A stretch of DNA of 64,000 bases from Yponomeuta sedellus (GCA_934045075.1 OW203724.1:6249473-6313472); one strand, 5' to 3'; positions 30,340 to 41,417 are shown, counted from the first letter of the stretch. Made by a program: numbers and translations. The notes: a model not told the origin generated them from the sequence alone.

Positions 30340-30890
30340 TAATGCGCTATGGAGAGAGCTATGTTAGGAGTTTCACTTCATGGTCGAATCATTAACGAAG
30401 AGCTCCGCAGAAGGTATTTAGAGCTACGAGTATATCCCGAGTGGATATACTCGTAGCTCTGAAATAGCTTCTGCGGAGCTCATATCATATGATATCAGAG
30501 CTACGAGTATATCCCGAGTGGATATACTCGTAGCTCTGAAATAGCTTCTGCGGAGCTCATATCATATGATATCAGAGCTACGAGTATATCCCGAGTGGAT
30601 ATACTCGTAGCTCTGATATAGCTCGAAGAATTGCTCGATTAAAGTGGCAGTGGACTGGGCACATGGCTCAAAGAACGGCGGTAGTACGAAAAAAATTCGG
30701 ACCTGGAGACCACGGACCGGACGACGCAGCATGGGCAGGCCCTCTACCAGATGGTCTGATGACCTGGTTATGGTGGCGGGGAGTCGCTTGATGCAGGCGG
30801 CACAAGATCGGGAAGTCTGGTAAACCATAAAGGAGGCCTATGTCCTGCAGTCGGCGTCAAACGGCTGGTCATGATGACGATGAATCTAAT
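30340..30890 (+). pseudogene. RTE-like LINE C-terminus interrupted by a hairpin array
   Basis: Before the array: ERAMLGVSLHGRIINEELRR. After it: IARRIARLKWQWTGHMAQRT and, in a shifted frame, WRPRTGRRSMGRPSTRWSDD, LVMVAGSRLMQAAQDREVW and KEAYVLQSA. This is the familiar C-terminal tail of RTE-like endonuclease-reverse transcriptases. It contains a frameshift and a stop. The 5' part of the LINE is absent, and the mariner fragment lies immediately downstream on the other strand. Confidence 0.8.
30400..30614. repeat. Tandem array of three hairpins, 77-bp period
   Basis: AGAGCTACGAGTATATCC, loop CGAGT, GGATATACTCGTAGCTCT occurs at 30420-30460, 30497-30537 and 30574-30614. Between them is CTTCTGCGGAGCTC plus ATATCATATGATAT (itself palindromic). 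The LINE codons GAGCTCCGCAGAAG at 30400-30413 are the reverse complement of CTTCTGCGGAGCTC at 30468-30481. Confidence 0.95.
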
Positions 30891-30994
30891 ATGACTAGGG
30901 TTCTATCAAACAGAAAACGATCTATCATTCAAGCGTTCAAGGGGTCTGTTTTGTTTTATTACGTTACATAGATAATTATACCAGAGGATATCAC

Positions 30995-31290
30995 AGTTGA
31001 GATGGATCCGCTTCCACAATAGCCTTCAACTCGTTATTATCAACTTTGGTTAAGCCGCCCACAGGGCTAGTTCTGGTCGAAATTTCCAGAACGAAAACGT
31101 TGGAACCAAAAACGCGCTGTGTTTTGTTTTGCGACACCGCCACTATACATATCATTAAGCCTTCGAGCCGTTTCTGCAGCACTGGTGCCACGGTAGAACT
31201 CGTACTCGTATATAAGGCGATATTTTAAGTTCTCTACTGTGCAAGGTGAGCGACGACGCCAAAGAAAAAACAAATGAGCAAAAAACAAAT
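30995..31290 (-). pseudogene. mori-type (DD37D) mariner transposase, N-terminal fragment
   Basis: Minus strand: NLKYRLIYEYEFYRGTSAAE, TARRLNDMYSGGVAKQNTAR, FWFQRFRSGNFD, then after a 1-nt shift GGLTKVDNNELKAIVEADPS. This is the paired helix-turn-helix DNA-binding region of mori-subfamily mariner transposases known from silkworm and other insects. The catalytic domain is missing. Confidence 0.85.
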
Positions 31291-32076
31291 GACTTTTTTA
31301 GAAATTCAAATATGCCAGCAAAATATTTAAAAAATTTAATTCGGTAGTCTTACCCAAAGAGAAGATATTTCAGATCAAAGTGGTCAGTATACGACCTAAT
31401 ATTGTTATCGTTCCAGGCGGACGCTTGATTTTGATTACTAAAATTCTCTCTTTGATACCCAAACTTTAAGTAACCATACCAACGCAACATTTCAACATTG
31501 ACTAATTGAAAACCAAATAAGTCACTATAAGTTCAAATATTTTTACCATCATATTATTTTTCATATTAAGTAGACAGTGAAAAAAGTATTAAAATTATAT
31601 ACATTTGTATCAATGTTTTAAAACTGATTTAAGGCATTTTAACCTAAAAATGGATTTTTCATTTCCATTTCTGCAAAAAACCAGGATAAAACTTAATAAC
31701 TTTATATCTGTAGCAATTTTATTGAAAACGGCCATGATTTGTCGAAACCGAGAGTTGACTTGACGTTTGTTTGTTTACTGACCAGTGACGTTACTAATTC
31801 TTGTGCTACGCCATATTGCTCACTATTGTTCTGGCGGGTTATTTTAAAAAATGAATTTTGATTTGCTTTTTTTTTTAGAAAAAATACACAAAGATATAAA
31901 AATTATTACCTTCTGAGCCCTTATTAAACACCAACGAAAAACATCAGTGGGTTTTCAGGTGCCTATCGAATAGCCAAGTAAGGTATTGATTTTAATTAAA
32001 TACAATAAAACGTAATTCGCACAATAAACTATATATAAAGACTGTGATTTGTGAAAGGAAAATAGCTCTATATAAA
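31291..32076. other. No gene recognised
   Basis: AT-rich sequence, no recurrent motif. Confidence 0.4.
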
Positions 32077-32342
32077 AAGCTTTTTTATGATTAAACCGCT
32101 TTCATATACAACTTAAATAATGTAATACTCGACGACAATCACATCACACTAATAATATAAAGGCGAAAATTTGTGAGTGTGTATGTTTCTTACTTCTTCA
32201 CGTCTAAACGGCTAAATCGATTTCATAAAACATATGGGATTAGCTGACACCCTCAATTAAAACACAAGCTACTTTTTACTGCAGGAAAATATCTTATTCC
32301 CATGGGAAAATCGATAAACGTTGGGTAACACCGTGGGGCACA
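32077..32342 (+). mobile_element. Helitron-like element, tandem unit 1
   Basis: Unit of 266 bp including a 5' flank. The Helitron starts TCACACTAATAATATAAAGG at 32144, contains TTACTTCTTCACGTCTAAAC and ends GGTAACACCGTGGGGCACA without the terminal GCTAG. It is directly followed by an almost identical unit. Confidence 0.75.
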
Positions 32343-32613
32343 AAGCTTTTTTATGATTAAACCGCTTTCATATACAACTTAAATAATGTAATACTCGATG
32401 ACAATCACATCACACTAATAATATAAAGGCGAAAATTTGTGGGTGTGTATGTTTCTTACTTCTTCACGTCTAAACGGCTAAATAGATTTTATAAAACATA
32501 TGGGATTAGCTGACACCCTCGATTAAAACACAAGCTACTTTTTACTGCAGGAAAATATCTTATTCCCATGGTAAAATCGATAAACGTTGGGTAACACCGT
32601 GGGGCACAGCTAG
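32343..32613 (+). mobile_element. Helitron-like element, tandem unit 2, complete 3' end
   Basis: Starts TC at 32410 and ends GGGGCACAGCTAG at 32613, followed by T. Together with the preceding A this fits insertion between A and T, as Helitrons do. About 7 differences separate it from unit 1. Confidence 0.8.
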
Positions 32614-32990
32614 TAATAAAATAATGACTGTCCCTATTTTATTATCCATAGCAAAGAGAACCCTAGAGGAAGCCAGTTAGGATTAATGTTAGCCCGTTTT
32701 ACAACAAAGTTTTTATTACATAATTTAATTTCAATCTAATTGCATTGGTAACCAGTTGTAAAGGTAAAAATATTTACTAAGTCTAACGTCAAAGGTCAGC
32801 TGACAAAATAAACCTATTTTATTTACTTCTTCGGTTTTGTATGTTTTGTTCGCTATTGTATGGTAATTCGTCGAAATTATCAAAGGGGTGAAAGTTCACA
32901 TTTAGACTCTGCGCAGCAAAATATAAAACCACAGGCAACGCTTGCAGCTTCACTTACTTAGATGTTGTATAACAAATTGTGTAGTATCAC
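32614..32990. other. No gene recognised
   Basis: Nothing supportable. Confidence 0.4.
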
Positions 32991-33187
32991 CAATAGGTTG
33001 AATCCCGATTGCGTTAAAATATCGGCTGTATGGAATCACGAATGTAGTAAACTGCAGTTGCGTAGAACCCATCTTGTGTAAAATCACGCATAGGTAGAAT
33101 CCCGATAGTGTTAAAATATCGGCTGCGTGCAATCACGAATGTAGTAAACTGCAGTTGCGAAGAACCCATCTTGTGTAGAATCACGCG
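32991..33187. repeat. Tandem repeat, about 97 bp x 2
   Basis: AATCCCGATTGCGTTAAAAT at 33001 and AATCCCGATAGTGTTAAAAT at 33098 head two units sharing ATCACGAATGTAGTAAACTG and CAGTTGCG(T/A)AGAACCCATC. A third partial unit, GTAGAATCGCGTTTGTGTAA, follows. Confidence 0.85.
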
Positions 33188-33436
33188 TAGGTAGAATCGC
33201 GTTTGTGTAATCGATCGCATAATCCGTTTTAATTATGCTCAGGTGGCACATTACAATCTAATTCGTTACCCTGTATCTTTAAACTGTAAGGGCCAAAAGG
33301 GCGTTTGGCAAAGAACACTTTTAGTGATATGAACGCCGTGTGTAGCCCTAGGTTAAGAAACATTGTTGTAATTTCCATTTTTATGTACAACTAGCTATGC
33401 CCCGCGGTGTTATCCGCGTGTGAAGTGTGACATAGT

Positions 33437-33655
33437 GCCTGCTCACCTCGTTGGTCTAGCCGTTAAGGCGCTTAGGTACCGAGGCTGAGATAGTGGTTTC
33501 TATTCCCACTGGAAGCCGCCGTACATTTGTACAAGTAGCCTCAGTCTCGGTGTATTTCCATGTTTGTGACGTCATTGTCTTGTGATGGCCTGTTTACCAT
33601 AGTACAGGGTATTCTAGATTGAGACCTGGTGAAGTGGTTGTGTTGTGTGGAAGTA
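33437..33655 (+). mobile_element. tRNA-derived SINE, second subfamily
   Basis: Head CTCGTTGGTCTAGCCGTTAA and TGGTTTCTATTCCCACTGG (decayed B box), body ACATTTGTACAAGTAGCCTC, GTATTTCCATGTTTGTGACG, CATAGTACAGGGTATTCTAG, tail ATTATTAATATTATTAT. Same body as 28703-28920. Confidence 0.75.
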
Positions 33656-33659
33656 TTAT

Positions 33660-34590
33660 TAATATTATTATAGGGATAAATGCCGGAGGGCGTCCGTCTG
33701 GTCACTTTGGTCTGCATGCAACTCCTCAGGGTGACAACGTAAGAAAACGTCGGACTATCCGGGCTGTATCAAGCAGCACCGCCTTCTGCATGATAGCCGG
33801 AAGCATTCTCACACGGAGCTCCAACCACCACAGATGGTCATCGCGACTTATTGGAACTAACCCATTCGCGGACAGGACTATAGGAACGAATTCAGTCGAC
33901 ACCACACCCCACATGTCGGTAATCTCGTGCGCCAGTTCCAGATACTCGGTTTTCTTATTTGTTTTGGCTTTCACCAGGTTCTCATCATATGAGACAGTGA
34001 TGTCGACTAAAAACGCCCTATTCTGCGCCCGGTCCACCACCACAATATCGAGTAAATGGTGCTGTCTGTGATAATGGGTCGGTTCCAGTAGAGCTTGGCG
34101 CGGTCGTTTTCGAGCTCAGCTTTCGGTATGTACTTGTAATACGACAGTCTCTGAACGACGAGGCCATACTTCGTGTGCGTGCAGATACTCAGTTTTAGCA
34201 AGCGCCGAAGCACCGGAAATAACATGCGAGAGTGACTCACCGGGATGGCGCCACGCCCGGCAAATATCGCAGTGGCATCCTTCAGGATATATTTAATACA
34301 CCGGGTCATGCCATTGCTTGTTGGCTGAGAACAAAGGGGTGAGTCCTTTATCGCATCCTATGACATCTCTTCGCATCGGACTGTCCTTCATCGTCAGGAA
34401 GCAGTTACGGAGGTAGCTTACCACGCGATTGTGCATGATCTGGGCACTCAGGAGCCCACGACCACCATGCTTTCGCGGCAAGTGCTACCTCATCACTGAC
34501 GATTTTGGGTTATGCATTCTATGGAGAGTCATAGTTGTGCGGATTTTCCTAACCAGAGCTTGTAGTTCAGTCTGATCCCACCTGAGTATA
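33660..34590 (-). pseudogene. Non-LTR retrotransposon, C-terminal ORF fragment
   Basis: Minus strand in order: VILRWDQTELQALVRKIRTT, LPRKHGGRGLLSAQIMHNRV, DVIGCDKGLTPLF, YYKYIPKAELENDRAKLYWN, RPIITDSTI, then MVVDRAQNRAFLVDITVSYD, ENLVKAKTNKKTEYLELAHE, ITDMWGVVSTEFVPIVLSAN and ARIVRRFL. This LPRK-GGRGL ... YW.R.I.TD.TI ... VDRA....VDI pattern is the C-terminal domain of a group of insect LINE polyproteins, possibly of the R4/Dong type. It needs at least three frameshifts, so it is dead. RT motifs are absent. Confidence 0.75.
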
Positions 34591-35044
34591 ACGAACGTGT
34601 ACGTGAACGTGTATTATTATTATTAAGACAAGACAAGGACAACATTTGTTTTTTTATTTATTTTTATTAATATAATCATCAAAATTTGTTTGAATTATAA
34701 TAATAAAAATAAATGTTTGACAAAATTTATTATTATTATAATCATCTTTAACTTTGATTCCTCTACTAGAAGGGCTTTTATTCTATCGGCATTGAATTTT
34801 ATTCCATCGGCATTCACACTGCGCACGCGCCGCGCTAGCAACGCGCCGACGCCTAGGGCTCTTGTACTTCTCAACGGTTTTATTGCCGAGGTCCAACATA
34901 TCGACATTTCTGTCGAATCTATTAACAAAATAGCGTTTGAATTAAGATTATACTTATGTAAGTAGTTAATAAGGTTTAATGTGTATTTAGCAATAAGGGC
35001 GCTTTGGGAAACTGTAAGCTCATATTGCAGTTTTTTAAATAAAT
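34591..35044. other. No gene recognised
   Basis: A GC-richer patch (GCGCACGCGCCGCGCTAGCA near 34815) lies in a minus-strand frame at 34695-35078 that I cannot match to any family. Confidence 0.35.
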
Positions 35045-35425
35045 AAAATAAATAAATAAAATATACGAAGGAGCACAAAGGTTGATAAAGTATTGTTCAG
35101 ATGTATGATTTAAAAACCTATTTAGAGGCTAAAAATTTTACCCATGCCGGAATTCGAACCCCCAACCTCTGGCTATCCGTGCCAGCGCTCTACCAATTGA
35201 AACAATGGGCGACTCACGGCATCAGTGAAATTTCGAACCTCTTTACACTATTCTCTGTATTACGTACAGGCAGCGACATCTGACTTAAGCAAATTGCATT
35301 ACTTACAGCCCCGACTACCTACTTTGCAGTTAGGTTTAACATCGAAACGATATTACTGTACCCACATGATTGTACTATTTTTATTTTAATGCACTAACCC
35401 GTGCTAAGGAACAAATTTAAAACCC
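35045..35425 (-). repeat. tRNA-bearing element, copy h with extended flanks
   Basis: Starts with ATATACGAAGGAGCACAAAG and AAGTATTGTTCAGATGTAT (the reverse of the extension in copy c). Then AACCTATTTAGAGGCTAAAA, the reverse tRNA-like head with decayed A box, ACGTACAGGCAGCGACATCT, GTACCCACATGATTGTAC and finally TTTTAATGCACTAACCCGTG. It parallels 53876-54172 over about 300 bp. Confidence 0.7.
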
Positions 35426-35459
35426 ATTGTGTGAGGGCAACATGATCAGTCTTAATTAT

Positions 35460-35595
35460 ACTATTTTTTTAATGCACTAACCCGTGCTAAGGAAAATTTT
35501 AAAAACCTATTTAGAGGCTAAAAATTCCACCCATGCCGGGATTCGAACCCGCGACCTCTGGCTCGGATAGCCTCTAAATAGGTTTTTAAAACAGT
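35460..35595. repeat. tRNA-bearing element, copy j
   Basis: TTTTAATGCACTAACCCGTG, CCTATTTAGAGGCTAAAAAT, a tRNA 3' half (GGATTCGAACCCGCGACCTC), then GCCTCTAAATAGGTTTTT. The A-box half is lost. Confidence 0.75.
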
Positions 35596-35688
35596 GTTAA
35601 TTAGTCTGTGATTATGTTGTTTTCTGTCAAATTGATCTAAGATGTGTTAATCTGCTTTACAAAAATATTGATGAAATCAACACGCATT

Positions 35689-35738
35689 TTAAAAGTAGTG
35701 TAATCTTGTACGTGCGTACAAGATTACACTACTTTTAA
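35689..35738. repeat. 24-bp-arm hairpin, 2-nt loop
   Basis: Left arm TTAAAAGTAGTGTAATCTTG+TACG and its exact reverse complement, separated by TG. Confidence 0.95.
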
Positions 35739-36546
35739 TATTCCATGGCATCATAATGACATAGTTATCCAATTATTTTCAATTCTATTTATAAGTATCT
35801 ATATTTAAAATTAATGCATTTAGAAAATGAAAATTTTGAGGACAACGTAAATACAGGGTGATAATAGGGAGATATTTAGCCCAGTGTGTGTCAGATTCTC
35901 CATTTTTGAGATGGTCACACTGGGCGTTTCAATGAGCTGAACTCGGTTCTAATATGATCTCGGATCACCTTGGATTTTTTGGTGAAATTCGTTTTGAAGC
36001 TGTAATCTCAGTTAGGGCTATAATCCAGATTACGGTGAATTGATCTACGTTTCCGACTTGCATTTGATATTGACTAAGGTTATAAAACCTGTAGCCAAAC
36101 TTTTGCGCTCCGCAGATCTCTTCACTAATTTAGCATGTCACGACGATCGCCTACAAAAGTCATGATCGGTTGGAATACTTCAGACTAGGCTCATTGTAAA
36201 ATGATTACCCGAATTATTAGGCTTCTTTTATATTAACCAACAATAATAAAATTAATCGTATGTATGCTTCACAATCAGTGACACTGCCAGCTTGGTCCAT
36301 AAAGTAGAACTAACAAAAAAAAAAGCGTTACCGCTCTCACTGGGAACTGAACTTGGAACAACCTTCGTGGCTTGAGCCATTTTAACTTTTAGGTAAAATT
36401 AACGAATTTTCTCATTTCATTTTCTGCTAATGAATATACTCTACCACTGGTTGTTGAATCACTAGTTGGCGCTGCTGTATTTTAGTTATTGTATTCTTCC
36501 CAACTACGAATTACAACTATGGCGCTGGTAGCAACTCCTATCCTAG
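35739..36546. other. No gene recognised
   Basis: Mixed sequence with no supportable coding region. Confidence 0.4.
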
Positions 36547-36810
36547 ACGGCCTCGGTGGCGCAGCGGTTTGGCACGCTGACTGTAAAACCGATGGTCGCG
36601 GGTTTGATCCCCGGCCGGGTCAAACTAGGAAACGAACTTTTCTAGTTTGTCTCGGGTCTTGGATGTTATCTATGTATTAATTGTTGTAAATCTATCGTCG
36701 AGTTAGCACCTGTAACACAAGTCATTTAGTTGTACTTAGTATAGGGCTAACGAGATCTGTGTAATATGTCCATTAATATTTATTTATTTATTTATTTATT
36801 TATTATTTAT
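36547..36810 (+). mobile_element. tRNA-derived SINE with (TTTA)n tail
   Basis: Head GGCCTCGGTGGCGCAGCGGT, B box GGGTTTGATCCCCGGC, body CTCGGGTCTTGGATG, TCGAGTTAGCACCTG, GGGCTAACGAGATCTGTGTA, and a (TTTA)n tail at 36779-36806. Likely full length. Confidence 0.8.
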
Positions 36811-37619
36811 ATAGAGTTGCTTTCAGCTCTAATTCTTCAAAGATTTCAAAATGTTGCTTAAGATAAATATCAGGTAGACACTGGTTGCTGGCATGAGAAA
36901 CCCTGTGTGGAGCCCCACTAAGCGGGCGAGGTAGGCCGAGGTAGGCCGAGACGGACGGCTAAGACATGTTTCCAGGTACAAGCAAAAGGCTTTCTCAAAT
37001 ACCCCATAATACCTGAGCATACGACGATAATTTTTTGAAGTGTTTTAAACAAAATTGTTTGTTTATGGTAATTTTATTGCACCGATGTATCGGCGGGCAT
37101 ATCTTATATTTATAATAAATTACTTTTTGGTTATTTATTAAATCCTCTTATTTATTTTCCCTTCTGTTTAAAATGGCACGTGTTTTTAAGGAACAACACA
37201 GACATAAAAAAAATGTAATTAAAAATTATTACAACGGAAATTTTAAAAAAATGTTTTTAAATTTGAAGGGCAAACTAAAACTGTAGACACTACAAAAAAA
37301 AACTTAACACTTTTACGCCAATTCAGTACAGACTTTATGAATAATACAAAATAAGATTTTATCGGTATTGTACTAAAATTACAAAAAAGTTGCCTACTTA
37401 CTGAAATTCAATGCCTCTTGCCAAACCGTGATAAACACCGTTTTGACAAGACACACCACGGTTATCAGCGCACGCATCTTGAAAATAGATTTTTTTTGAC
37501 CCGTATTCGTCAAAACGGTGGAGCTAGGGTTAAGTACCCAACTGCTCTGCGCCGAGACCTAACGCCAAGACAAGTCATGTGCCTACGCAAAAACAGTAAA
37601 GTAGAGTTACGCAAACAAC
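36811..37619. other. No gene recognised
   Basis: Includes GAGGTAGGCC twice in tandem at 36930-36950; otherwise nothing. Confidence 0.35.
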
Positions 37620-37990
37620 GAACCCGAAGGCCGAGCCCCGCGGACTAGGTACAAGGAATCCTGTCGCGGCAAGGCCGAGCTCCGTTCAGACCGAGGCCAA
37701 AGGCCAAGACTATTCATATTCCCACACACAAGTCCCAACTTAAAGCATCTAGTGAGGCCGAAGACCGAGCTATGTGAAACGGGCACAAGGAACTACTGCG
37801 GCGAGGCCGAAGGCCGAGCTCCCTCTAGGCTGAAGGCCAAGACTATTTATCTCCCACGCACAAGTCCCGACTTGAAAGCTGAGTCCCACGAAGGTGGCAA
37901 GATGAATCCTGCCGCGGCGAGTCTGAAAGCCGAGCTCCGTTCAGGCCGAGGCCATGTACTAGTCTGTTCCCACGTAAAAATCTCACCTAT
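37620..37990. repeat. GC-rich GGCCGAAGGCCGAG minisatellite, locus 2
   Basis: About three units of roughly 118 bp carry AAGGCCGAG(C/T)CC, GGCACAAGGAA(C/T), GTTCAGGCCGAGGCC-like, AAGGCCAAGACTATTYAT and CCCACGCACAAGTCCC. Reverse of 5895-6175. Confidence 0.7.
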
Positions 37991-38365
37991 TAGTGTCTAA
38001 CGAGACCCTTTGCAGCGGAGAGCAAAGCTCGGGTCTTGTGTCGTCCGCATCCAGCGACTCTCCGCCACTGTACCGGACCATCTGGTTTGGTCATGGCTTT
38101 TACATAGTTGTTAACAAGTCTATTGGAAATCATAACGTCAAAATAATTATCTCTATAAATGGGATGTAAATAAATTCTCCGATATAGTATCTGGCGATTT
38201 ATTTGTGTTTTCGTAAATACGATCGCGGTTAGTTATAAAAAGCCTCGACAGTGAGCCGTTTTCAGCGCAAATTCACAAACCACTTCATAAATGGCGTTTA
38301 TCCGCGTGCACATAGGTACAAGAACGGCCTCACGAACATTTGACACGTCTGTCAAAGTTTTGCTT
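37991..38365. other. No gene recognised
   Basis: Nothing supportable. Confidence 0.35.
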
Positions 38366-38641
38366 CTTCTTCTTCTTCAGGCTATATTAGTCCACTGCTG
38401 GACATAGCCCTCCCCTAAGGAGCGCAAGGTTGTGCCATCATTGGGGGGTAATGCCCATAATCCCCACGCTGGGCATGCGTGTTGGGGATCGCAGTTTGTT
38501 GGAATTGTACTGCAGGGGGCGCTGCTGCCCCCCAGGTTTGTATCCCTTTGTCGCCTTTTACGACACCCACGGGAAGAATTTGGGTTGGTGCTATTCTAGG
38601 GCCGACACCACACAGCCCTAAGGCCGACACCACATAGCCAG
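38366..38641 (-). mobile_element. RTE-tailed short element with 9-bp target duplication
   Basis: In reverse: GTGTGGTGTCGGCCC, ACCCAAATTCTTCCCGTGGG, TGTCGTAAAAGGCGAC, GGGGATTATGGGCATTACCC, AGTGGACTAATATAGCCTGA and (GAA)n. GTTTTGCTT flanks it at 38357-38365 and 38642-38650. Complete copy of about 275 bp; similar to 52895-53124. Confidence 0.85.
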
Positions 38642-38795
38642 GTTTTGCTTAACACAGATTAATTTTGACAGACGCATTCCGCTTCTTCTATGGTCACTCT
38701 TATGAATTGCTTTGTGAACTTGTGGTGAAAACGGCTCATTGCTTTAGGCGATCCAGGACAAGATGATTTCTAAAACGACTAGCCGTGCTGGATTG

Positions 38796-38990
38796 ACGAC
38801 CTCTGTGGCGTGGCGGTAGCGCGTATGCCTACCATGCAAGAGGTTCCGGGTTCGAATCCCTGCTGGGGACAAATAAAACCCCAGGTCTTGGATGTTTCCA
38901 TGTTTGTGATGTCGTTGTTTCTGGTTCCCTAGACACAGGGTATCCTAGTGTGGGGCCAGAAGCAATGCATGTGCCTGTATGTAAATGTTG
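38796..38990 (+). mobile_element. tRNA-derived SINE
   Basis: Head GACCTCTGTGGCGTGGCGGT, B box GGGTTCGAATCCCTGC, body CCCAGGTCTTGGATGTTTCC, TTCTGGTTCCCTAGACACAG, GGTATCCTAGTGTGGGGCC. The best forward copy of the family. Confidence 0.85.
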
Positions 38991-39945
38991 TTATTGTTGT
39001 TGTTATACACAAATTGATCCCGTAAACTTTGCTTTGTCACATTAATTAGCAAACGACCTATTCTCAGACCTACTGTCTGTCTGTTTGTTTATATCGTCTG
39101 TCTCTCTATGTAAACCTAATCGGTGGACTAATCAACAAACATTGTAGTTAAACGAGACTTTTATTTATTACAATATGTCTGTATAGGTATTTTTTTTTAA
39201 GTGAAGTGTACATACAATTAAGTACATATTTTTTCATTATATTATTCACCAATAAAAAAATAATAAATGCGGCGTGGTCGTGTTGTATGACACCGTAATC
39301 ACGCTAGCCTTGGTGCACCACGGCCTTGTATGTTGAGTGTTGAATAAAACTGAATTAGTTTTAACGTATAACCACCGGTTACTTAATTGAAAACTTCACT
39401 TAGAAAATACAAGTACCTGCCTCGTTCGCTTTTGCGAAATCGGAAGACACAGACAGATACTTAAATATTAATTTGTGTAGTTCTCAATTCAAGTACCGGC
39501 TGTAAGTGTAATCGTTGAAGTCTGAACCGAATCCGACGCCGATTATTTTACTATTAATTTCGTAAATATCATCCTTCTTATACAAAGCGTGGGAACATAA
39601 CTATTTTGTAACGTAAACTTTATTACAGACAGCGGGAAACTTACCCGTAATTTTCCACGAAATCTCAACAAGTAAACAGAAACGACACTTGTCAAAGAGT
39701 TGTTGTTGGTTGAAATCACATTGCTAAGTTTTCATTTAATTAGGTATCACAAATTTACACCAGTTCATTAACTTGTCACGGTAAGTGGATATTCCGCACG
39801 CGTAAGCAAATAATTGGGAGCACGTCGCGTCGGCTGCCGCCAGTTCAGGTGCTCAGACGCGACTGCTGGCTGGCCAGGCCGCTGCCGCGGAAACCCGTGA
39901 TACGTTAAGGTGGAATCAGACGGTGCACTTTTTGCAAATCTAGAT
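38991..39945. other. No gene; GC-rich patch
   Basis: 39800-39895 is GC-rich (GTCGCGTCGGCTGCCGCCAG) against an AT-rich background but carries no recognisable domain in either strand. Confidence 0.35.
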
Positions 39946-40220
39946 AGATAGATAGATAGAATATTCTTTATTGCATGTACACCAGGAATTACATGAGACA
40001 CTTAAAAAAATAACAGTACAGTAAAAGTGGCGGCTTTATTACTAGAAGTAATTTCTTCTAGACAAGGAAAAAAAGATACTGAAACTGGTGATCGGCGCAA
40101 CTAAACAATATTAAACAAGATATTTTATATATAGATATTTTAGATATATTAATACACAGTTTAATTATAAAATTTAAATGTTAAAAAGATAATTAACATA
40201 AAATATCACCTCACTGTTTG
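39946..40220 (-). mobile_element. LINE 3' UTR fragment with GATA tail
   Basis: AGATAGATAGATAGAATATT, CTTTATTGCATGTACACCAG and AGTGGCGGCTTTATTACTAG are the reverse of a CR1/Jockey-group 3' end, related to but distinct from 49573-49850. Confidence 0.6.
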
Positions 40221-41068
40221 ACACTACCCCCCACCTTCTCCGCGTCACCGGTTGGTTGGGTAGAATAGAATACTATTTAGTATTAAGCCCGGCAATTGTA
40301 CAATCTTTACTGGTACAGTAAAAAAATTAATAATAATATTTTTATAATTAATACACGCACATAAACGGTACATAAATATGAGATAAATATAAAATGATGT
40401 ACAAAAAAAAAACATGAACGAAAAATATACCTACATAATAATAATCTGTGTGTTTCATTCCGCATCTTGCACTTGGAATGAATCGTCTCAACGCAGAATT
40501 AACTTCGAATGCATTCGACGTATTCAACAATTTGGGATCGTTTTATTCAGCATCTCTCATTTTCCAGAATGAGATAAGTGTAAAAGAAGTAAACACAGAA
40601 CTACATTAGTACATTAGGTCATTCCTATTGCCTCCCGTATTGTAAAAGGCCTAGATTTTAATTTTAATTTTTGAAACTGTCCATTCTTACTTGTCCAATT
40701 TAGTAAACAAGAACCTTAAAATTGAGATTAGATGCCTAAACTAGACATTATCTCGCAAATTCATGAACTATCATGAACTATGTTTATAAAATTGGCAGCG
40801 TGTTATCTAAAAGAGTTCCAGGTTACTTCATTTAAGGAAATATGGCAGTTTTGGACCAAGTGGGTAAAATCTTGCTTACTAAACTGGACAAGTAAGAATA
40901 AATAGACTGTACGTATAAATCGTCGCTTTTATAATAATAAATTTACGAAAAACTCACTGTTGAAATGCGCTCCAACATGAATGAAATTCGACACTAAAGC
41001 GTACATTAGGGTACTACTCGTTGATCGAGAACTATGAAATTTGACAAGTAACATCGTCTTATACTAAA
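40221..41068. other. No gene recognised
   Basis: Nothing supportable. Confidence 0.4.
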
Positions 41069-41253
41069 CTAGCTGACCCAGCGAACTTCTCACCGCCTAA
41101 CAGTTGATTCTTATTTTTTTTTATTTTTCTCTCCGTAAGAACCATCCTCGTACTTCAAGGAATATTCTAAAAAAAGAATCCGAGAAATCGGTTCAGCTGT
41201 TCTCGAGATTTGCGCTTACCAACACATTCAGGGATTCATTTTTATATTATAGA
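41069..41253 (-). mobile_element. Non-autonomous Helitron-like element
   Basis: Minus strand begins TCTATAATATAAAAATGAAT and ends TTCGCTGGGTCAGCTAG, with A before and T after. Close relative at 44394-44586. Confidence 0.75.
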
Positions 41254-41361
41254 TATAGAAAAAAAATCTGAAAACATTTTAAATTGAATTGAAGTTCAGG
41301 AAAAGGTCTGGAAAAACTGCGAGACTCAATTCCTGAACTATCTATAATTATGTAATTTACC

Positions 41362-41417
41362 ATCAAATGTACGGAACCTTTGGTGCACAAGTACGACTTA
41401 CATTTGGCCGGGTTTTT
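41362..41417 (+). repeat. End of the 'agggttccgt' repeat
   Basis: TGTACGGAACCTTTGGTGCA ... TTTGGCCGGGTTTTT, a diverged match to the end of 6626-7141. Confidence 0.6.

Noticed and set aside
30400..30614. CRISPR-like array (repeats at regular 77-bp spacing)
   Set aside because: The 'spacers' are identical and palindromic, the host is an insect, and the array interrupts LINE codons; it is a tandem hairpin duplication.
33619..34071. 150-residue plus-strand ORF
   Set aside because: It is antisense to recognisable LINE C-terminal sequence (VDRAQNRAFLVDITVSYDENL) on the minus strand and also crosses a SINE end.
34695..35078. 127-residue minus-strand ORF
   Set aside because: No domain, low-complexity ends and no splice or promoter context; left as unannotated.
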